This document shows, piece after piece, positions 55,871 to 64,000 of a stretch of DNA of 64,000 nucleotides (position 1 is its first letter; each line of letters starts with the position of its first letter). The DNA is from Kalaharituber pfeilii (Eukaryota > Ascomycota > Pezizomycetes > Pezizales > Pezizaceae): positions 558,001-622,000 of the forward strand of contig WHUZ01000017.1 in the NCBI GenBank assembly GCA_015179045.1, read 5' to 3'. The notes beneath the pieces are model-generated. The model was not told where the DNA came from. It made no database searches and saw nothing but the letters and a program-made list of their open reading frames with translations. The position numbers were made by a program, and so were the translations under genes.

Positions 55871-57025
55871 GGAACTCGAGAATTACAGTCCATCTTATTT
55901 ATTTTCCTTTAAGATGGTGGACAACCCTCTTCCTCCTGTTCGAGGTGAGAATCGAACTGGAGCCCCTCAATTCTATACCTCTCCATGGCGCCTTGTTGTT
56001 AACCTCCATCACTAGAGATAAACAGGTATACCACTTCACCAGGTTAAACATCAGTCCAAAAATAACAAAATCTCCACCTTCTCTTGAACCTATCCAACCG
56101 TCCCACCAACGTCTCACTGCCCCTCACCTTCTCCCCCGTCGCATCGCACTATCCTTTCGCACTGTCCATCGCACCTTCCCAACTGCCCCACCACCCCCCG
56201 ATAACCCTTCTGACAAGCCCCTCCAGCGCGCCCCGATGGCCACTTCAGGAGTCCTTCCAGCAGTATTTCGCAACGCCCACTCCCCCCTTCAACCCCACAT
56301 TGAACCGAACTCTCAACAGCATGCATATGTTCGCGGACCCAGCTACCCACCTCCTCTCAACTACATCGCCCTTCACATCACCTCTCAATTATACCACCAC
56401 TCACACCGGCTCTCAATTGTATCCCCCTCCAGCAGTTGCAGCAACATCCCACATACCCTGCTCCAGCAGCCGCTTGAGCAGCTACTCGAGTAGCCCCTTC
56501 AGCGACTGCTACAGCGGCCACTCCGACAGTCCTCCCAGCCGTTTCTGCACCCCCTCAACCGCCCCTTCAGCCGCAGTTCAAGCACTCTGACCGCTTTCCA
56601 GCATTTTCATCGCCCCCCGCCCAAACACCCCGTGCAACCGCCCGATCAGCGACTGCTCCAGCAACCACTCCGATGGCCCCTTCAAGAACTCCTCGAATAA
56701 TACAAAGTACTCTTTGGTAGCTAGACTACTCCAATGTGCTTTTGGATTGCTGGCGTGGGATGTGAGATGTTGCTGCGGCTGCTGGACGCAGGGTGCAATT
56801 GAGAGGTAGTGGGGTGGATGGGCTCAAGTGGCAGCAGATTTTTCCACTTGTTTGAACTGACCTATACCTTGGTAAGTGGAATGCTGTTGACTCGAGCGAT
56901 GGAAATAACGAGTGCCATGGAGAGGTATAGAATTAAAGATCCCGGTTCGATTCTCACCTCGAGCCCGGAAGAGGACTGTCCAGCATCTTAGAAATAAATA
57001 AGATGGACTGTAATTATCTGGTTCC
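55871..57025. mobile_element. tRNA-like foldback element, copy 1
   Basis: The outer ends GGAACTCGAGAATTACAGTC and, inverted, GGAACCAGATAATTACAGTC begin two arms that can be aligned for several hundred bases with gaps. Each arm carries a tRNA-like segment. The left arm (minus strand) has TGGTGAAGTGGTATACC as an A-box-like word and CCAGTTCGATTCTCACC as a B-box. The right arm has CCTTGGTAAGTGGAATG and CGGTTCGATTCTCACC. Spacing between the boxes is about 80-90 bp. The interior is C-rich with CAGC clusters. This could be two SINEs in head-to-head inversion or one foldback element. No transposase is present. Confidence 0.65.
56850..56960 (+). ncRNA. tRNA-derived SINE-like segment (pol III box A/B)
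   Basis: A-box-like TTGGTAAGTGGA near 56873 and B-box GGTTCGATTCTCACC at 56944-56958 suggest an internal RNA polymerase III promoter. Related segments lie at 55940-56040 (minus) and 51060-51150 (plus). A full cloverleaf was not recovered, so this is not called as a functional tRNA. Confidence 0.45.
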
Positions 57026-57328
57026 AGCGGTGATTAACTGTCTGGAACTGCGGCAGCTCGTTTTTAATAATTGCTTTCCATTTTTTAATATCATAGCGAG
57101 GAGGGGCGCGAGATGCCGCTGCAGCTGCAGGAGTACAGAATGCGACTGGGTGCAATCTGGTAGCCAAACAGGCTCACATACGAGTGGTCGCGATACATGT
57201 CCATCAGAAACCCCCTGGTAATGAGACTAGGAAACCCCCTCACGTTCAACTTTTCAACCTTCCTCCGTGCATGAATTTTTTATTTATTTATTTCTTGGGG
57301 GGGCACCAATATCTTCTTACAATACTCG

Positions 57329-57432
57329 CTGGTTCGGAGAAAGTATTGGGACGCTGCATACATTGTGTGCGCTATTCGCCTTTTGGAATACTGCAAATTT
57401 GATATGCACCGTTCCAATACTTTCCGAACCAG
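57329..57432. mobile_element. 104-bp palindromic mariner-like mini-MITE
   Basis: CTGGTTCGGAGAAAGTATTG pairs with CAATACTTTCCGAACCAG. The centre CATACATTGTGTGCGCTATTC resembles the centres of the mini-MITEs at 17459 and 51492. It is noncoding. Confidence 0.8.
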
Positions 57433-57477
57433 CCCGTTGATGTATGCACGAGCCAATTCACCTACTTACATTATATT

Positions 57478-58091
57478 CGTTACCAGCATTTAGTGATGCA
57501 GGTGGGGGCGGTGTTAGCAGACCGTGCAAGAGGTCTATATTCAGGTGTGGTAAGATGCAATATTGAACAATTTGAACGCATTGGACTCACTGAACATGAG
57601 AATAATATCAACGTTGCATTAGTATTGTGTATGTCCACCATTTGCTATGATTACAGTTTGCACTCGTTGAGGCACAGATTCTATCAACTCTAATATCTCT
57701 TCACCAGTGATATTATCCCACTCATCCAGTATTCTAGCAACAAGTTGTTCTCCACGAGGTCTAGGAGATCGCTTGTTCAGTCTCTTCTTCATTATTCCCC
57801 AGATAGCCTCAACAGGATTGAGATCTGGAGATGAAGGTGCCCATTTCAAAGTCTGCATATTGTACCAATTCTGAAACCATTGTGATTGCTTCGCTGTATG
57901 AGCAGAAGCACCATCCTCCATGACATACAGGCAGCAATTCGCATATGCACTTTCTACTTGGTAGAAAGGATTTAATTGGAATTGTACAGTTCTACGACTT
58001 GATATTGCATCACAGTATACCTGAACACATACCTCTCGCACGGTCTGCCAACACCGCCCCCACCTGCGTCACTAAATGCAGGTAACGAGTA
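57478..58091 (-). mobile_element. Truncated Tc1/mariner-like element with inverted ends
   Basis: Ends 57478-57533 and 58034-58091 are inverted repeats (CGTTACCAGCATTTAGTGAT and the reverse complement with small differences, then GGTGGGGGCGGTGTT). They enclose a minus-strand transposase C-terminal fragment. The element is about 610 bp, too short for a complete transposase. Confidence 0.75.
57619..58041 (-). pseudogene. Tc1/mariner transposase, C-terminal fragment (DD34E)
   Basis: The frame contains YVMEDGASAHTAKQSQWFQN and TLKWAPSSPDLNPVEAIWGI. The Asp of EDGAS and the Glu of PVEAIW are separated by 34 residues, the DD34E spacing of Tc1-like transposases. The N-terminal DNA-binding domain and the first catalytic Asp are missing. 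The first residues of the frame are read from the terminal repeat. It should be inactive by itself. Confidence 0.85.
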
Positions 58092-58790
58092 CTACCAGAC
58101 AGAAAAAATACAGTTTTCCCTTGCTATACCGGACCTCGTTGTACCGGAAACCTTGCTATACCGGATGCTCTCAGGTTGCTACATCCCGCTCCCATTCAAA
58201 ACCCTCTTGCTATACCGGACGCACTAAGAATACCGGACCGGACAGGAATTGCCAGGCACTTACCCCCCTGTCTCCATACAAATAATATTTGCTATACCGG
58301 ATACACTGACACTGAAACGTCCAATCTTGGCTATCCCACATTGCGTTCACCTTCAGATGCTTACTAAACTTAACATTACATAATAAAATTGTTCCCAATT
58401 ACATTATTTTTGCTGCTCATCCCTATTCTGTCCTGCCAAGCATTTTATTCTATAGCGGAACCTTGCTATACCGGACGAAAAAGGCCAGATTTTACAGATC
58501 CGGTATAGCAAGGGAAAACTGTAAGTATTTGGACATGGAATAGATGCATATTATGTGCTATACGATATTCGGCATATTTTTGTATGCTTGGTGGTAAAGA
58601 ATAGGTTGTAAAAGTCCAAATTCATTATGTCAGCTGTCCAAATTTCATCACTCAGCAGTCCAAATGCTTTCTTACATAATAAATTTGGACACCCTATCAG
58701 ACTAGTCTTATGATACGAAAATACGCATGACGCATACATATGCCTTTATCCCCTGTCCAAATACTTATTTTTCTGTCTAGTTTAAATCCA
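58092..58790. mobile_element. Mariner-like MITE (host of a nested MITE)
   Basis: The right end CTGTCCAAATACTTATTTTT-CTGTCTAG is the inverse of the left end CAGACAGAAAAAATA + AGTATTTGGACA. The left end is split by the element at 58109-58523. The inner sequence near 58540 (GATGCATATTATGTGCTATA) links it to the mini-MITE family at 17459 and 51492. Confidence 0.75.
58109..58523. mobile_element. Pogo-like MITE nested at a TA in another MITE
   Basis: Termini CAGTTTTCCCTTGCTATACC and GGTATAGCAAGGGAAAACTG are perfect inverted repeats flanked by TA on both sides. Internal TATACCGGA words recur. Removing it and one TA restores AAAAATAAGTATTTGGACA of the host terminal repeat, which confirms a TA target duplication. 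Confidence 0.9.
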
Positions 58791-58969
58791 CCGTGCTGGC
58801 TGGGGCCTGATAATTCGAGAATAAAAAATGAAGGCTGAGAGTACATGGAAAGAATCAGAATGGAATACAGTCTACCCTTGCTATACCGGACGTCCTAACA
58901 ATTCCGGACCAGACAGAAACCTCCAGACAAGTACCCCCCTGTCTCCATACAAATATTACTTTCTATGTA

Positions 58970-59136
58970 TACAGGTGAACCTGGCTATAATGAAGGCCAA
59001 GAATCTGACCGATTTTCTTCACTATAACCAGTTTTCACTATAGCGAGGGCACTTTCTTTACCTGTGTAGACAAAGAAGCTCGCCCATCCCTTCACTATAG
59101 CCAGGTTTTCATTCAGTATAGCCAGGGTCACCTGTA
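58970..59136. mobile_element. Short MITE nested in pogo-like MITE 2
   Basis: TACAGGTGAACCTGGCTATA at the left pairs with TATAGCCAGGGTCACCTGTA at the right. Internal copies of CACTATAGC-type words occur. It is 167 bp long and bounded by TA. Confidence 0.85.
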
Positions 59137-59542
59137 CCAGATACACTAATACTAATACATCTTAGACTACCCCATTTCACACTTGGCAGCCATCACTGCT
59201 ACCACCACCAACTGCCACTGCTTCTGCTATCGCCGCTGCTACCATCACTTGGTCTACAATGTTGTTCGAGTAATGGAAACTCGGCACTTCGTTGCTTCTT
59301 TTTCCATGTATAATCATTTCTGAGCTTAATTGCTAACCACTTTCTACTTTGTTTCAAATTATCTGACAAATTAAATACAGCTCCTACTGGTCAACCTAAA
59401 ATAGTAGATTAGATACCGGATATCAAAGTCAAGTTAAAGTACAGTAATCTTATCAATTTATCTCAAAAATGTTTATCAAATTGACTTAACTTTTCTTTAG
59501 CATATTTTGGTTCTAGTCAACATTTACATATTTGATGTTCTC

Positions 59543-59631
59543 AAGCACACTTAAGGGCCCTGCCATGGCCACGTGCTACAAGCGGGGTTATGTGATTTAA
59601 AAAAAAAAAAAAAAAAAAAGCACACTTAAGG
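59543..59631 (+). mobile_element. Mini-SINE copy with 14-bp target-site duplication
   Basis: AAGCACACTTAAGG occurs at 59543-59556 and 59618-59631. The unit between is GCCCTGCCATGGCCACGTGC, TACAAGCGGGGTTATGTGAT and about 20 A. It is inserted in pogo-like MITE 2. Confidence 0.95.
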
Positions 59632-59861
59632 CCTGACGTTTCTTCAAATTTTGTAAGCAATGCATATTGATGTCTTTGGCTGGGTATGTGAACAAGTTGA
59701 TGTTTACTCCTTTCCTATTTCAGTAATTATTTTAATTTACAAACTTTTATCAACCCCCAGTCTTTCCAAGCAGTTTATTCTTTACCGGAACCTTGAAATA
59801 TCATACTAGACGAAAAGTGCCCAGATTTTAGCGATCCGGTATAGCAAGGGTAGACTGTAGT

Positions 59862-60532
59862 TACAGGCAACCCTGGCTATAAGGAAGGCCAAGTATTTGA
59901 CGCGTTTTCTTCACTATAGCAAGTTTTCACTATAGCGAGGGGTTTCACATGCTAGCCCCCAAGTAGGCAGGGGATGGAAAAAAAGGTCAAATGCGGAAAT
60001 TTTCAGTGTATGGTATTTGGATCTCAAGTGCAAATTCAGATCTCACCATACAGCCAGCATCATGCCTCCTCAATGCCGCTTTGGATGTCCAACACTAGAG
60101 AAATGGAAGATATGTTATGCTCACCAGGAAGCGGGACAGTGCCCAGGAGAAATGACTTTGGAAGAGTTCTGCAAATTATTTCCTAATCCCAATGGCAAAC
60201 TAATGGCATTACCGGCAGTCTATGATATTGAAGCCGTCAGATACACTAAAAAGTTTTTTTTTACCCTTTTTGTACTGAGATATCTTGAATTAAATCACTC
60301 TGCTAAGCCTATTACATAAGGCAGTACTGAGGCCGTGCCCCCAGTATTTCAAGCAAGTAGACTTTACCTGTTGCTGAATTAATTAGTCCTGAAAAGTCCT
60401 GTATTTTCACTATATCGCTTCTTTTCACTATAGCCAGGGCGCTTTAGCTGCGTGCACAAACGATCTTGCCCATTCCTTCACTATAGAAGGATTTCACTAT
60501 AAGGAGTGTCACTATAGCCGGGGTCACCTGTA
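59862..60532. mobile_element. Pogo-like MITE 3
   Basis: TACAGGCAACCCTGGCTATA and, inverted at the right, TACAGGTGACCCCGGCTATA bound a 671-bp element flanked by TA. A 100-residue plus-strand frame (60017-60319) has no recognisable domain; a Cys-containing start (PPQCRFGCPTLEKWKICYAH) may be a knuckle remnant or chance. Confidence 0.8.
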
Positions 60533-61490
60533 CACCGGACGTGCACAAATCAACTACGTTCTGTCCGGTTTAACCCTAGCGTCCGGCATAACAAATTTTG
60601 CAGGCCAGGGGGTTAAAGAACTTACTATGATAGGCCAATTGAGAGGTACAATAATATGCCTGTAGACTAGTATTCCAGCAGAGTGTTCTCTTCTCAATCT
60701 TCCAAGATGTTACAGAACTTCAAACATTGAACTCAAGAATACTTTAATAATACCACTATAACTTCCAAAAGGTACAAAAGAGGCCTCATGATTGAGGCCT
60801 TCGTCATACTATACAAGATATTCAGCAAGAAAAATATCTACTATTGTTGATAGGGGCCTTGTATTTTTTGTCATTACAACGTCTGGTTGATCTAATTAAA
60901 CTTATATTGATGTGGTTGGTTCGTTTTATGTCTATACTATAGCTGGCGTTGAGAAGTATTGATTGGGGTGTACCTACCATTGGGTATGCTCGGCTACATG
61001 TCTCGCGACGCCAAGGGATACTGTACGTTGTACCAAATGCATACGTCACCTGGTTACCAATTACATTTAGCAATTGATAGCTATATACGTAGGCCGTCAA
61101 CTTCAACAGCGGCGACGGGATGCAAACTTCAGGCCGGGCAATCAATGCATTTCTACACTGACAGTGGGGGTTATGTGGACAAATGACTTCCGGGCTGAAT
61201 GCCGAAACGTTCACGGTAACTGGACGCGACGGTGGGAACTAGGCTGGGATATTGGCGGTGACAACTGATATATATATATCGCTGCTGCAAGGTAGGCACT
61301 ATAGCTAACCCCCGCACAGAAACTCAAGACTGATATCTAGTATATATAGTTTACGTACAAAAGCCGGCGCACAGTAATAATCCCACCAGCACACAAACAT
61401 CTCACAAGCAAAAGCGCTCTATAGCTATAAGCAGGTTTCTGAAAACCTTTGAGAAAGCTCATCACTGCTGTCAACCCCCATCCAATCTCG
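60533..61490. other. 5' flank of paralogue 3, no separate gene
   Basis: It contains the low-copy repeat shared with 54.8 kb (60835-60950) and text near 61190-61330 related loosely to the upstream regions of paralogues 1 and 2 (GGACG-G, CCCCGCACAG). Confidence 0.5.
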
Positions 61491-61493
61491 GCC

Positions 61494-62401
61494 ATGACCA
61501 GGTCTGTCCGCCGTCGGTTCGTCCGCCGCAGCAAGTCCCCAGTCGCCACCACGTCGACACCCACCCCCAAGTTCTTTCCCACCTCCCACCAGGTCTCGCT
61601 TGTGCGCAGCCTCCTCACCTCCTGTTTCCGGCTTCCTGGCGAGCTTGTTTTCCTAATACTTGATTATGCCGACTACATGCCTGCCCTCACCGCACGCATG
61701 GCGAAGCCAACCAGGGTTTCTAACTCGCGTTTCATTGTGGACCGGGAAACCGGGGCCATGGCGCTGCTAGTGACGGATCCGATACCAAAGGGGGCCAAGG
61801 TGAAGTCTGTAAAGTGGTGGATGCATAGCAATGATCAGGGGTGGTCGGAAGAGAGGCGGAAGGGGACATATTATAATAGCTGGACGTGGTTTGAGGCTGG
61901 TATACTACGACCTAGTGCAGCTGCTGGTGGTGATAGTAGTCAGGATGCAATTCGGGAGGAGAATGGAGGTGGGAAGGGACCTACGGCGCCGAAAGAACGC
62001 ATCGTGGATCGGCTGAAGAGCTGCAGCGTCGACTTGTTGGATCTAGCAAATCAGTTCTCTGACGAAGGATGTGAAGAGGTCAAGGTCCAGGTTGGGAACG
62101 AGGATATATCGCGGTGGCTGGTGCAGCGGAACGTGCAATCGAGTGATGAACGGAGGGAGAATGTTGTTGAGTGGTGGATAAGGCGGCAAGGAAGGGGGAG
62201 GAGGGAGGAGAAAGGAATGCCGAGGGGGACGGTGTGCTCACAGCGTCATCGGCGTGGAATAGGAGTGGGAAGGGGAGTGGAAAGGGGTTTTTGGAGGCTC
62301 TGAGGGAGGGTGATAGGGTGATGTTGGTTGGGAGGTCGATGTTTCCTCTGTGGGTGAATCATGTGTCGGGAGCGGAGGTCGAGGTCAGGTATTGGATTTG
62401 A
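61494..62401 (+). pseudogene. DQGW/TWFEA family, paralogue 3, frameshifted
   Basis: The start is ATG 61494 (GCCATGACC context; MTRSVRRRFVRRSKS). It keeps KFFPTSHQVSLVRSLLTSCF, LPGELVFLILDYADYMPALT, DPIPKGAKVKSVKWWMHSND, QGWS, SWTWFEAGILRP and SRWLVQRNVQSSDERRENVV. After EW, near 62172, the frame shifts. The expected C-terminus GKGSGKGFLEALREGDRVML and WVNHVSGAEVEVRYWI then continues in another frame to a stop near 62401. In its own frame translation ends at 62303. A small unseen intron could replace the frameshift, but the other two paralogues have none there. Confidence 0.78.
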
Positions 62402-63317
62402 GGGGGAGTAACGATTTCCAATGACAGGTGACCAAACATTGACCCTGCATGCCATGCCGTGACACTTCAGGATAGATAGATCCTTTTTTAAAGAGAGAAG
62501 GAAATATATTGATCATCCTTCAGTCCAGATTTCGGTTGCAAGTATGTAGCGTGCAGAATCTACCTAAAGTTCCCAAACCTTAACCACACGTAACTATAAC
62601 TTTGTTTGGTTAAATAAGCAGTTTCCGTACGCAGGATTTTGGGACGTGGAGTAAAACGTTAACTTAAGACCGCGTGTTTCTACCGTTACTACTTTCTTTA
62701 GGAGCTATAGACTACGGGTGCATGACCTTTACTTGCTTTTTGATAGTTGTTGCCTTTTTTGCTTTATATATGTACAATTGCCAGGGTCCAATTAGTCGAT
62801 GTGGGGATGGCGGGGGCTTACTTTTGGAAGTGAGAAACTGTTGAAATTCGGAATTGAAGGAAGTAGAGGTGGGAGTTCCATTTTTGTTTTTGTTTGTTTC
62901 TGGTGCTGGTGAGTTTGGGAGTTTCATTTAATTTCTAGGGGAATGTTCGGCTAGCCTCGTCCTAGTCTCAAACCAGACAGTCACGTGGCCATGGAGAGCA
63001 CAAACGTTAGGATAGTTGTCAAGTTTAACGTCACGTGGCGTTGACAGTGACAAAATTGGCTAACCCGCCATAAAGGATCCACGGTGTTCGGTTAATCATC
63101 ATCGTCATCATCATCGTCGTCGCGATCGTCGTTCGTCTACCACAACACCCTAACGACAAACGACGCAATTGCCTACCTATAGCACGTGTCAAGAGGCGAG
63201 CGACAATTGAGGCGCCGCCACGGGGTCGAGAAGAAAGGTGACGAGAGATTGGCAGTAGCATAGGGCATAGGTGGATAAAGACATCGCTTCGAATTCACTT
63301 GACACACACAGAGTGCA
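62402..63317. other. Spacer and promoter region of the CCDC47-like gene
   Basis: No gene is recognised. A trinucleotide-like run of CATCATCGTCATCATC lies at about 63097-63125. The last few hundred bases should include the promoter of the gene at 63318. Confidence 0.4.
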
Positions 63318-64000
63318 ATGGCAGCCGCTGACGAAGGTGTGTTGTATACGTCCCGCTTTTGGTTCCCCCGGCCTTCTCACGACTAACCTTCCCTCTCAGA
63401 CTTCGCCGACTACTCCCCCCTCCCTCCCCTGCCACGACCCCAATCCCCATCTCCGTGCAACCCCCTCCCGGGGCAGGCGGCACCCCCATCTCCGCTCCCA
63501 CTCCTCTCTCCACCGACTCCGCCTGGTATGCCCGCCACCCGCCCTCAGCATTCCTCACCGAATTCTACGTCCTCCTTCTCCTCACCGGCGTCGTGCTCGT
63601 GCACAAGCTCGGCGTGCGCCGTAACCGCCAAATTGCGCACGCCTGGCTCCGCAGCCATCTGCCCTTGCTGGAATCCGAATTCGCCATGGTAGGCTTTGAC
63701 GCGCGGGGACAGGCCAACACGCTTCCCCGTCCGAGCGACGACAAACTCTTGGCGGAGGCGAGGAGCTCGAAGCTGGATATGGGCGTGGTGGTTAGGGAGG
63801 ATAGCCCGACGGAGTTTATTAGTTACGCCTCTGGGAGGAACAATGTCGCCTTTGCGCACATCCGAATCGAGCTGATGCGGCGCAACAACCCATTCATGCT
63901 GCTGGGCGAGTACGTCGCGTCCTTCTTGTTCGACAGCATCCCGGAGCCGAGGGACAATGTCACCATCACCATCTCACCGTTTGACGGCGCTGAGACCGCG
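63318..64000 (+). CDS. CCDC47-like (DUF1682) ER membrane protein, 5' part
   Basis: Exon 1 (63318-63336) gives MAAADE. The intron is 63337-63399 (GTGTGT...CTCAG), and exon 2 begins DFADYSPL. From about 63510 the coding frame reads STDSAWYARHPPSAFLTEFY, a membrane segment VLLLLTGVVLVHKLGV, HAWLRSHLPLLESEFAMVGF, MGVVVREDSPTEFISYASGR and RNNPFMLLGEYVASFLFDSI, typical of this fungal family. CCDC47 in animals is a subunit of the PAT complex that helps insert multipass proteins at the ER. The two segments of exon 2 are in different frames. One extra base in the C run at 63415-63420 would join them, so this is a sequencing error, a frameshift or a mis-modelled intron. The gene continues beyond the window. 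Confidence 0.8.

Larger units (their letters stand above)
58866..59859. mobile_element. Pogo-like MITE 2 with nested insertions
   Basis: Ends TACAGTCTACCCTTGCTATA and TATAGCAAGGGTAGACTGTA are inverted repeats with TA at the edges. It contains another MITE (58970-59136) and a mini-SINE (59557-59617). It is noncoding. Confidence 0.85.

Noticed and set aside
56850..56960. Functional tRNA gene
   Set aside because: A and B boxes are present but too far apart, and no cloverleaf with a proper acceptor stem was found.
60575..60600. TAACCCTAG, telomere-like word
   Set aside because: It occurs once and is not a tandem array.

Overview
This is a stretch of filamentous-ascomycete nuclear DNA (Pezizomycotina). 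The evidence is short GT-AG introns of about 60-145 bp, a fungal COX7-type cytochrome oxidase subunit, a fungal STAND/NLR-type N-terminal domain with ankyrin repeats, and a 4-coumarate-CoA-ligase-like enzyme. Very low gene density and deeply nested transposons would suit a large repeat-inflated genome such as a truffle-like Pezizomycete, but that placement is inference.

Layout. 1-5 kb: a decayed LINE copy carrying a hAT-like non-autonomous element, ending at a 2.8-kb foldback element with 1.15-kb arms. 5-13 kb: gene-poor DNA with a broken STAND/ankyrin gene and a second ankyrin relic. 13-17 kb: a LINE 3' relic and a frameshifted acyl-CoA ligase copy. 17-26 kb: a LINE graveyard. One copy duplicates positions 1-1972 but carries a different set of nested insertions, including a mini-SINE and a solo LTR. 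26-29 kb: a second, apparently intact acyl-CoA ligase preceded by ankyrin debris. 29-35 kb: repeats and AT-rich spacer. 35.6-36.8 kb: a two-exon gene of unknown function. 37-43 kb: AT-rich spacer with no convincing gene. 43.5-46.3 kb: a divergent housekeeping pair, a single-pass membrane protein and COX7. 48-62 kb: three direct-repeat paralogues of a fungal DQGW/TWFEA family (third copy frameshifted), separated by tRNA-like foldback elements and a nest of mariner/pogo MITEs. Right edge: start of a CCDC47-like (DUF1682) gene.

The best candidate for something undescribed is a discrete insertion unit of about 45-60 bp ending in poly(A). It has at least ten copies here, five of them with clear target-site duplications and nearly the same 5' end. 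Its short hairpin appears to keep pairing while its sequence changes. One matching empty site is visible in the duplicated LINE. It looks like a minimal SINE, possibly mobilised by the neighbouring LINEs. Other notable structures are the 2.8-kb foldback element with internal 57-bp tandem repeats, the two tRNA-like inverted-repeat elements, a MITE inserted at a TA inside the terminal repeat of another mariner-like element, and the locally duplicated DQGW/TWFEA genes, one with an in-frame 18-bp minisatellite.

The live cellular functions suggested are respiration (COX7), ER membrane-protein biogenesis (CCDC47-like) and acyl-CoA activation. Most of the remaining sequence is mobile DNA or its relics.
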